Source of the DNA: Isoetes taiwanensis
Taxonomy: Eukaryota > Streptophyta > Lycopodiopsida > Isoetales > Isoetaceae
Reading direction: 5' to 3'
NCBI GenBank assembly: GCA_021234155.1
Contig: JAJEKV010000073.1
Location: 2,888,001-2,952,000, forward strand
DNA length: 64,000 bases
Below the pieces are notes generated by a model, which did no database searches, was not told the DNA's origin, and saw only the letters and a program-made list of their open reading frames with translations. Shown one piece after another: positions 55,478-64,000 of the stretch. Position 1 is the stretch's first letter, and each line of letters starts with the position of its first letter. Made by a program: the position numbers and the translations under genes.

Positions 55478-58056
55478 TGGCAGCAGATTTTACATTGGAT
55501 TCAAGCAAAAAATATAGATAATTGGTTGATGGCTGGTGATTTCAACAATACTCTTATATGGGATCAAAAATTGGGTAAAAAGATTAACAGGGCTAGAAAG
55601 GAAAGGCAATTCTGGGAGGCTCTGATGGAAATATTCTCTTATATTCCACCCTCCTCATCCAATAAGTTCTCCTGGAGCAACAAGAGGAAGAAAGATGAAA
55701 GGACATATTGCTTGTTGTATAGATTCTACATCTGCTAAAAATCTAATCACATGGGATGATGTAGTCTGGAGATATGCGCAACTCAATTTCTGATCATTAT
55801 CCACAGATACTTCAAGGGAGGATTCAAGCAAAAAAAGGAGGTTTGAACACTCCATTCAAGTTTAATACTGGTCTGTTAAATAATTATTTTTTTCTTGAGG
55901 AACTCAAACTATTCTATTCCACCCTTAGTCCAGTTAACAAAACTGAAATGATGGAAGGAAAGAATCGGATTAAAAAATGGGGAAAAGATTGGGCAATGAA
56001 GAGAAAGAAAGAAAAGCAAGAGTTGTATGAAAAAATGAAGGATGTAAGGAGTAGATTATTTTTGGATAAAGCCAATGACAGTTTACAGCAATGGGAGGAA
56101 GAACTGGAAAGAAAAGTGAAATTGGTTGAGGAAATTGAGGCCAAAGCGTTAGCAATCAAGAGCAGATGTAAATATATAAATGTAATGGATAAAGGAAATT
56201 CAAGCTTCTTCTTTAGAACAACTAAGAGCATAATGGTTAATAATGGTATTGTTCAAGTCAAAATAGCGGCAGATGTACTACTTGAAAAGCAGCAAGAAAT
56301 TGAGGATTTCTTTATATAGTAAAACATTTCAGAATTCTCAGACACGAACAAAGTTTGGAGCAATATTTTGAAATGATACCAAAGGAGCCTCAAGCTCATG
56401 AGGATACTGATTTATTGGAGATTCCAGATGAGAAAGAAATATGAGAGACAATTAGATCTATGGCTAAAGGTAAAAGTCCTGGGCCTGATGGCTTTCAACC
56501 TGAATTTTATGAAGAATTTTGGGATATTCTTAAAGATGATATGATCACGTTTATAGGGGCTTGGAAGGCTAAGAAACTGAATCCTGCTATCAATGCTGGA
56601 CATATTACACTGATTCCTAAAGTGGAGAATCCAATGTAATTGGCTGATTGGAGACCTATTTCATTAACAAATACAACATATAAAATTCTGGCCAAGATTC
56701 TTGCAAATCGGTTGAAACCAGGTCTTCATAAGCTTATTAGCCCATGTCAAATAGCTTTTTTATAACAAAGAAATATCTTGGAGAATTACATTGGGGCAGC
56801 TGAGGGATTACGTTGGAATGAATTATCAGGTCAAAGATGCATGTTACTTAAGTTGGACTTTCAAAGGGCATATGACACAATAAATTGGTAGTTTTTGGAA
56901 AGGGCTATGAAACACCTGGGATTCATGAAGATGTTTATCAGAAAATATGGAGTTTGAACTGTGCAATATCTTCAGCTCTAATTATTAATGGATGTCCAAC
57001 TAAACAATTTCATTGTAGGCATGGAGTGAGACAAGGATGCCCATTAGCTGCATATCTTTTCTTAATTGTTGCTGAAATTGTTACCAGGATGGCTACAAAT
57101 CTTCAAAAACAAGGTAAAATTACTTCTTTGGAGATGCCGGAAAACCAAATGCCTTTTACCATTATGCAATATGATGATGACACTTTTATTTTTCTCAAGT
57201 ATGGGGATAAGATTCTGGAGAATTTTTTGTCTATAATTGATAACTTTGGTAAGGTTTCGGGGGTTACTTTGAATAGAAAGAAAAGTGCAATAACTCTGGA
57301 CACTCAGGAGGATAACTTACAGGGGATTAAGGTACTCGACAGAAACACTTCAATTACCATTCTGGGAATTCCTTTAGCTTTGAATAAGAATCTACCTGGG
57401 TGTGGGAATCAATAGTATCTAGAATCAAACAGAAATTCAACAAGTATCCTGCTACTTTGTCTCTAGCAGGCAGGGTAGAGATTGCAAATGCAGTATTTAG
57501 TAGTACACATGTATACTTCTCCTCAACAATTGTTGGGGACAAAGGCTCGTATAATAAGGTTGAGACTGCTGTAAGGAAATTTATATGGCAAGGAGCTCAT
57601 AAAGTGACTTGGTCAGACTTAATTAAGGATAAGGAAAAAGGAGGTCTTGGATGTAAAGATTTATTTGTTCAAGCATAGGCATTGGCTGCAAAAATGATTT
57701 GGATAGCTATTTATAGTCCAAAACCATCTCCAGCACTTATGTTAATTAAATACTGGATTGAAAAGTCACAGGTAGTTGGCAGTCCTACTCTAAAGCACCA
57801 ACTGCCTGACTCAGCTTTCTTTATGATTAAACCAGGTTCACGTACATCTAAAACAATGAGAAGAATATTGGAAGCCTGGAATGAAGTGAGTTTGTGCTAT
57901 AAGCCACCTGAAATTGATGCTAGATGTAAAGAAACCCATTTTTTCTGGCATCCAGATTTCACTGCAGAAGATATAGGATGATTAGCTCTTAAACACCCAA
58001 AAAGAATATGTGCAATGGCATGAAGCAGGGATCAGGAAATTTGGTGATCTAAGGAG
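55478..58056 (+). mobile_element. LINE-4: L1-like LINE, plus strand, truncated at both ends
   Basis: Begins inside the endonuclease (LKIWQQILHWIQAKNIDNWL), then MAGDFNNTLIWDQK, IPPSSSNKFSWSNKRK and ISDHYPQIL (55775-55800). A linker frame (to 56319) is followed by KSPGPDGFQPEFY, INAGHITLIPKVENP, LLKLDFQRAYDTI, RQGCPLAAYLFLIVAE and QYDDDTFIF (YADD altered to YDDD, about 57168-57190), then GGLGCKDLFVQA. It is cut at 58056 after RKFGDLRS; LINE-2 at the same point reads FGDLRSEEENRW. Numerous TAG, TAA and frame lesions occur. LINE-4 abuts LINE-3 head to head at 55478. Confidence 0.85.
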
Positions 58057-58554
58057 TGTGATTTATCTGCGTTTTGAGATTAGCAGATAAATCCGCTTCT
58101 TGAGGCTAGTTGTGAGAGTCCCCCTTGGAGTATTTATAGACTTGTTGCATTCCTCCCATCTTCATCAGCCGTCTTTGAGCCTCCCCCTTTGTAGTCGCAT
58201 GCCGTCACTTGAGAGTCTCTTTCCAGTTTTGTTTGTGGCAATTGCGCTTCTGGAGTCGCTCTGGTTGCATGATTGCCGCCGATTCTTGGGCGTTTCATAG
58301 CCTAGTTTTAATTCCTACTGAGGATGATTGCCTATATCCCATTCGCTTGCCATTCATTTTCACTTGCTCATTTTTTATCCAAAAGCACCGCGGTGCTTTC
58401 CACAGCTCGTTATTTCGGAGGACGCCATGGTCAGTACCTTGCTTCTTGTCTCGATTGTAGATGAACATGAACAACGGCTTCAGACTCAGGGTTACGGAAT
58501 TTCGATTTGGGTTCGTAATCTGTTCTGCTTTTGTGGGATCCTCTGGCCCCATCA

Positions 58555-58620
58555 TCACCAAGGCATGGAGTTCGAATATGCTCAATCTCACCAAGGCATG
58601 GAGTTCGAATATGCTCAATC
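58555..58620. repeat. 33-bp tandem repeat, two perfect units
   Basis: The unit starts TCACCAAGGCATGGAGTTCG and ends TGCTCAATC; it recurs at 58588. Confidence 0.95.
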
Positions 58621-58714
58621 TCAGCCGGAGGTAATTTCAACTAGAGGTAATCTTTGGATTTTCGTCTGTTCCTCTCTATTTCTGCCCAGTATGGATTATA
58701 CCGAGCTTGACATA

Positions 58715-60330
58715 TTGTCGTTTGGAGTTTGCCTGTTTGTAGCTTGAGTTAGTTCGGTGGTTTTTATCTGTGTAGCAAACTATACTCTACAGTCTGAGTC
58801 AGTTTTTGTAGTGGTGATATTTGATGGAAAAACACAACTTTTCAAGCTGTTTGTGATGCATTGGTCTACGTTTGTTCTTATGCTTAGTTTTTGGTGCTGA
58901 CATTCGAGGGAAAAACAGAAATTCCAAGCTGTTTGTTGTATAATTAATCTGAGTTTTTGTTCTTATGTGTCCCATCTGGTATCCCATGCCTTGAAGCCCA
59001 TTTTCTAGGTGTGGTGAATTTCTGCATGTTTTATGGGTGCTGTGCAAGTCTTGATAGACCTCTTCTGGACTTCTAGTTAATTTCATATCTAGGTTAGTAT
59101 GTTGTCGCTCAACTTGTTGCTGGGTTGCATGTAGACAGGGATTCAAATCTGGTTTGTGCCAACTCTTTGAAGTTTTCTATGACCTTGTCTTTTAAGGGTC
59201 TTTGAGGACTGAGTCTAGTCATGTGAGTTGCATTTAATAGATCTTTCCATAGTTATTTCAGTTAGTTGCATTCAACATTACGATCATGATTTACCAGGCG
59301 TGATGGAACTGTTAGCCTACTGCTCCCGGGGGATTCACCTTTATCACATGAGCATATGCCACCTGCTTAAGGTGAGAAGAAACACCCCTATATACGTACT
59401 CAAAAGTGTTGGAAAAACACCCCTTCCATGGAGAAAATACACTAGAATGTCAGTAAGAGGGGGATTTAAACCCCTAGTATACGTACGAAAACATCGAGAA
59501 AAAACCCCCTTCCACACACTCACTAGGTTTATAGGGGTCTTCTGTGTGAATCCCCCGGGCTACTGCTATGCACTTGCAGGGAACATTCTTCTAGACCTCC
59601 TAATGCAGTTTACAACCTCTTACTTTTTGCTACAGTAATAAGCTCATCTCCTTTCTTAAATCTTACGTCTTTGGGTATCTAAGGGGAGGTGTAGCTACGG
59701 ATAATTTCAGCTTGGTAGCCTTCGTTTTCTAGACCGTGGCGATCAATTCTTGTTTGACAGGCTTGGAGTTTTGACTATGCCCAATTACAGTCACGGTAAC
59801 TCAGCCCAAGGAAGTTTGAATATGCACAAGCCTAGCCAGAGAATGTCATTTGGAGTTTGCTCTTTTGTAACTCGAGTTAGTCAGGTGGTTTCCTTCTGTA
59901 TCACGAACAATGCTCTACAATGCTCTACAACCTGGGTGAGTTTTTGCAGTGGGGATATCGATGAGATATCACAAATTTCAAGCTGTTAGGATGCAATTGA
60001 TCTATGTTTTGTTCTTGTGCATTCCATTTTGCATACCATGTATGAAGCCTATAGATGTTCTAGGTGTGCTGATTTGCTGGGCCTTTTCTGCGCGCAATAT
60101 GTAAGTCTTGACAGATCGCTTCTAGGCTTATAGTTTGTCTGGTTGCTTATAGACATAGACTCGAATCTGGGTTGTCTCCTGCTCTTTGAAGTTTTTTATG
60201 GCCTTGACTGTTAATTAATTGCATTTGGCATCACAATCATGATTTACTAGGCATGGTGCAACAGTTAGCCGAATGCCTATGAACTCTAGGGAACATCCTT
60301 CTTTTTAACCTCCTAGTGCAGCTTGTAGCC
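58715..60330. repeat. Diverged ~1.1-kb tandem duplication
   Basis: Order-conserved matches: TTTGGAGTTTGC...GAGTTAGT at about 58720 and 59850, AAGTCTTGA(T/C)AGA near 59046 and 60102, TTTGAAGTTTT near 59166 and 60185, and GATTTAC(C/T)AGGC near 59288 and 60241. Offsets fall from 1130 to 953 because of a MITE in the first unit and indels. Confidence 0.8.
59325..59559. mobile_element. MITE, 235 bp, 8-bp target duplication
   Basis: Perfect 14-bp ends CCCGGGGGATTCAC / GTGAATCCCCCGGG, flanked by CTACTGCT (59317-59324 and 59560-59567). The paralogous unit at about 60265 has the matching empty site (GTTAGCCGAATGCCTATG...GGGAACAT). Inside, TACGTAC...CACCCCTTCC-type segments occur twice. The 8-bp duplication fits hAT, but the CCCGGG ends are atypical. 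Confidence 0.93.
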
Positions 60331-60978
60331 CTTTGCTTTTTTGCTAACGTAGTGAGCCCATGCTTTCTCTTAATTCTCACATCTCTGGTTATAGTAGTGA
60401 GTTCATGCTTTCTCTTAATTCTTCACGTCTCTGGTTATTTAAGGAGAGGTGTAGCTATGGCTAATATCAGGAGCGGTATCCGTAGACTATGGGCAATCTT
60501 AGCTTGGTTGGCATTTGATGTGGAGATAAAACCATTTTGAGCAAGGTATGCATTTGCAGTTTTGTGGAGTCTGTTTTGGATGCTTATGTTATTGGTTCAG
60601 GGCTACTATTCGCAGTTTATCAGTCTATTTCAGAGCTCCTTTGGGATGCAAAAGGGTTATGCAGTGAGATAGTTTAGATTCTATTTTCTTAATATAGACA
60701 AATTATCTTCAACTTTTTAGGTTCAAGATATGTTATATTTAATTCACATGCTCAGCAGTGTCTCAAGGTTTTCTAAACATTTAGCCTTTTTTGTTGCACA
60801 GATTTCGTTTCAAGTTTTTGCAGGATGGTTTGGTGGCTGTACATCTTTTGGGTTAATTTGCTAGTTGGAGCATATGCACTTCTTGTTACACTCCATTTTT
60901 AGTGGCAATACTTCTAGTCACACTCCATTTTAAGTGGCAACATCTATATGCCATACGCAAGATCCAACGTGTTTTCTA

Positions 60979-61302
60979 GGGGGAAAAGCATGTTAGGGTG
61001 TACCACTTTTGGAACCTGCAAAAGTACATACACTAGGTACTTTAGAACTGGGTACTTTCTCATTTTTCTTTCCATTAAAACTAATAGAAAAACCCAAAAT
61101 AAAAGTCAAGGACGTGTTAATATTCAAAGTTAAGATAAAGATAATGCTATCGGAGACCAATATATATATAAAAAGTTTTAAAACATACCTTATACTGAGA
61201 TATTATACAGGTACCCAGTACCCAGTCCTGGCTACCTTTTTAGGTACTTTTTTGGTCACTAAATAATACTTTTTAAGGGACACCCTAACATGCTTTTACC
61301 CC
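60979..61302. mobile_element. Tc1/mariner-like MITE, second family member
   Basis: Ends GGGGGAAAAGCATGTTAGGG / CCCTAACATGCTTTTACCCC, flanked by TA (60977-60978 and 61303-61304). Same family as 5626-5887: shared core AAAAGCATG...AGGGTGTAC and internal ACTTTTTGGGTAC-like motifs. It is 324 bp and non-coding. Confidence 0.88.
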
Positions 61303-62847
61303 TAGCTTTATGTGTCCCATCTTTAGCCGATTATGTCTTCAGTACTTTTCACCATCTCACATGTTAGCTGCCTTGATAGTTCTTGTTGCAGGTATGTTCC
61401 GGAGTTAACTTGGCAGTGGTTACATTATCCCTCTTGCGATTCTGTGGTGGTGTTGTTGCAACTCCTGGCAGTAGTTGTTACGTTATCCTGGTACATTTGC
61501 AAGAAGTAGTAAGCACAGGTCCAAACTGTTGGATTGGGCTCAAGGATAGTCCTCTTTTGATCTGCCATTTTTGTTTTCATATCCTTGGGGAAAGCTACAA
61601 TTGTATTAAATTACAACAGCTAGGGAAACGTTTGAAGTTGCAGACCCTTCTTGTCGTGGCTTCATCTTAGTTTTTGTAGCTAGTGCACTTTCTTGTCTTA
61701 AATTCCAACCAGAATGCCGCTTTAGTGGTAGGGATTAAGGGTTTCGCAACCTTGTTGTTTTGCCCGCTCTTTGCCTGCTCCCCATGTTGATCTGTGAGCC
61801 TGTCCCCATTATTTCATTTTGGAATTTCTCTTGTTAGATGCACGAACTTCTCTCATTAGATGCTGGAACTTCTCTCATTAGATGCTAGCATAGAGCCTGC
61901 CAAAGCATGCTGCTGTTTATTGTTTTCTAGAACTTTCTAGTACTGTTTGGATGCTAGTTTTGTAGGGCCCCTATTATTTACACTCATTTGGGTTTACAGT
62001 CTTTCTATTTAAGAGGAAGGAGTATTCTCAACTTGTACTCCCAACTCTGGCACGATGTGTGGCTGGCATGAGTTGTGGTAACTGCCTTGTGATTTTGTAA
62101 CAGTGTCCTTTTTGCTCTTTGTTTTTTGTACCTTAGTTTGTCCTTTCCTACTTTGTTGTGCTGCTTTAGTCTCTTACGGTGTCATGTACCAGCCTACAGG
62201 CATTAGTTTAGAGTGTGGATTGTTTACAGGCATTAGTTTAGAGTGTGGTTGGTTTTCACATTTTTCTCGTCAAGAACGCCTTATCATATATGCTAGCATG
62301 GTTTGGACTTTTTTATTCCAGCTTGAGCTTCATTAGGTTCATTAAGCTTATTCTGTGCATGATTCATTTCGGTGTAGCAACCACAACAAGATTGTCTCTT
62401 TAGTTCCATTATGTATGGAAAAGAGAGGGTACAGTAGATGAAGTCCTAGGAGGCTCCAGTGTGCCAAGAAATGTCATTTTCTGCATTTTATTGTTTGGCA
62501 AGCAATATAGAATATTAAGTGGAATGAGAATTTTGCGTTGCTTGGCAAGATGTTAAAGAGTTGCTTAGCAAGACATTAAGAATAGGAAGCGGAATAGAGA
62601 ATGGCGTGCCGTTTTGCTTTTGATGTCTCGCAAGTAGTCTATTAGAGTTCATTTTGTTAATGTCCACTTTTTCTTTTTCCAAGTCTTGTGTCGTCTAGTT
62701 CATGGGTTTATTTGTTTGTATTTTCACTCCTTGTGGTTTTCAAAAGCCCTTAGCAATCGTAGTGCCAGTCTTTTAGTATAATTTGCGTAGCTTCCAACTT
62801 ATTGTCTATCTCCTTAGGTTTAGGTCTTGTATGCACATGAGTGACAT

Positions 62848-62987
62848 CATATTTTACTTTTGTGTGGTTGCCGATTCATGAGGGTTAGAGATTTTATTTT
62901 GTCCATATTGTTTTGTTCATATTTTACTTTTGTGCGGTTGCCGATTCATGAGGGTTAGAGATTTTATTTTGTCCATATTGTTTTGTT
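62848..62987. repeat. 70-bp tandem repeat, two near-identical units
   Basis: The unit contains ATTTTACTTTTGTGTGGTTG and GATTCATGAGGGTTAGAG. One base differs (GTGTGG/GTGCGG). Confidence 0.95.
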
Positions 62988-64000
62988 GAGAGGTGAAAAT
63001 GACCTTTGTGCTAGGTGGAGAATGGCTCTTGCTTTATTGCCTACTTGGTTTAGGGGAGTAGAAGTTAGGAGACTCCCTGTGACTTCAAGTGCCTTTCAAT
63101 GCTCATAGTATTTTGGGCTCAAATTGGTGCAATGGTACTTCGATTTTGAAGCTCTTCAGCTACTTATGGGTATTTTCCTCTTGGGTATTTTCCTCTTGAA
63201 GGCCTAGTGGTTTGTTTTTCTTTCTCGTGTCGATGCTCATATTTTTTGTTTACAGAGTTGATAATTGCCTATTTTTCTATGGAGTTGATTGGTATATACT
63301 TGTCAACTTTGAGTGGTGTTCACGTGCCCGCATGGGATTTTGAAGGGCAGTCTGCCTTGGTTGATCCTTGTGCCGGTATGCAGTGGTATGCAAGATCTTT
63401 CAGCCTAGTTGTCTTCGAGCCTTGTTTTGTAGTAGTCACATGCCTTCATTTATCCTGGCTTTCATTGTAATTGAGTAGGAGTGGTATGTTGAGTTATTAA
63501 GCTTAGGATAGTTCATGTTAGTAGCTTGGTTGGTTTGATGGAGCCTTTTGTTTAGGTCCACTATTTTTTCTTAGCGAGTGAATGTGTTGTACTATTTTTT
63601 TCTTAGTGAGTGAGTATGTTGTGTTTAAGCTTTCGGAATTGCGATGGAGGTGTGGTGGTTTGGACACGTGTAGTCCCCACCCCTTGTTGATGGAGCTATA
63701 GTTTGATTTTTCGGCGTCCGTTGATGTTATTTTTAGTGAGTCAAGTCCCTGCGTCATGACCTTTTCTCGTTTGATGTCCCTTCCCTTGCACTTTTATTTC
63801 ATTTTTGTGAGATTCTTTAGGATTGGTTCTTTTCGGCAATGTTTTGAGTGCTAAGCTCTTGATAGTTTAGACTTTTAGTTTCTTGTCTTTCTGCCTCTTT
63901 TTTCAGCATGTTGTTGCATTGTGTTGGTTGAGTGCAACTAGGCTCTAGAAGTGCGATTTATCTGCGTTTTGAGATTAGCAGATAAATCCGCTTCTTGAGG

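Larger units (their letters stand above)
51175..55478 (-). mobile_element. LINE-3: L1-like LINE, minus strand, 5'-truncated, interrupted
   Basis: The minus-strand coding order runs from 55478 to 51175. Visible parts are GIVRVNDGQGRAIEDQKG and KSPGPDGFQPEFY (55260-55190). After the insertion (53574-55128) come INAGHITLIPKVDNP, YDTISWQFLEKA, MPLAPYLFLIVAE, QYADDTFVFLKKED (about 52985-53020) and LLNRNKSAIIYDS. The end shows DLFIQAQALAAK-type sequence and the zinc-type block (CPQCGEVETSNYVFTCPW, about 51765-51712). Stops and shifts break it in at least six places. It is closely related to LINE-2 and LINE-4. The end near 51180 has an 8-base T run, a possible short poly(A). Confidence 0.85.
58057..64000. 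mobile_element. Gene-poor block bounded by a 46-bp direct repeat, possible LTR element (incomplete)
   Basis: TG(T/C)GATTTATCTGCGTTTT... starts at 58057, exactly where LINE-4 breaks, and again at 63952. Forty-six bases (58060-58105 and 63955-64000) are identical up to the window end. The repeat begins TG, as LTRs do, and contains an 11-bp stem (GATTTATCTGC/GCAGATAAATC). The 5.9 kb between has no gag or pol motifs, only T-rich, intron-like sequence with internal duplications. A gene-less LTR retroelement (LARD-like) is the simplest reading; the second copy is cut by the window. Confidence 0.6.

Noticed and set aside
55140-58056. Twin-priming (5' inversion) of one LINE to explain LINE-3/LINE-4
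   Set aside because: Both arms contain overlapping reverse transcriptase regions, so two copies are needed.

Overview
This is eukaryotic, almost certainly land-plant, nuclear DNA. It has spliceosomal introns with GT/AG borders, L1-type LINEs whose ORF1 carries a plant DUF4283-like domain, a plant-style Helitron, a CACTA (DUF4216) remnant, hAT and Tc1/mariner-like MITEs, and broken exons of the translational regulator GCN1. I see no intact single-copy host gene. The window is a stack of nested, mostly decayed mobile elements, as in a large repeat-rich plant genome. The species cannot be read from the sequence; a fern or other seed-free plant would fit but is not shown.

Layout. 1-6.7 kb: a divergent gene pair. 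The minus-strand gene encodes a ParB-like domain followed by a DNA amino-methyltransferase-like domain. The plus-strand gene encodes a DUF7869-type, probably transposase-like protein, interrupted by a TA-flanked MITE. More than 20 copies of a palindrome centred on TGTATTCCGGAATACA lie only in the introns and between the two genes. 6.7-13.3 kb: an old LINE (LINE-1). 14.5-20.3 kb: a Helitron Rep/helicase gene on the minus strand, whose N-terminal exons have been tandemly duplicated into repeated AT-hook and basic modules. 20.3-27 kb: non-coding sequence, a CACTA fragment and a decayed LINE of a second family (LINE-B). 27.5-29.3 kb: an RGG-rich, Gag-like region and an unassigned ORF. 29.4-40.2 kb: a nearly complete LINE (LINE-2) carrying an 0.8-kb hAT-like element and a 3.5-kb TIR element full of palindromes. 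42.3-44.1 kb: a GC-rich LINE-B copy. 49.0-50.4 kb: GCN1 exons in permuted order. 51.2-58.06 kb: two head-to-head LINEs (LINE-3 minus, LINE-4 plus), each interrupted. 58.06-64 kb: a non-coding block bounded by a 46-bp direct repeat, possibly an LTR element without genes, carrying two MITEs and internal duplications.

How it fits together. Target-site duplications and restored reading frames order several insertions: the hAT-like and 3.5-kb elements went into LINE-2, a MITE into the DUF7869 gene, an element with a TTAA flank into LINE-3, and the terminal block into LINE-4. The most novel candidate is the 1-6.7 kb unit. It combines a ParB-like/methyltransferase gene, a transposase-like gene and a dense set of palindromes that resemble a parS-type binding array. 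Both genes are now broken in this copy.
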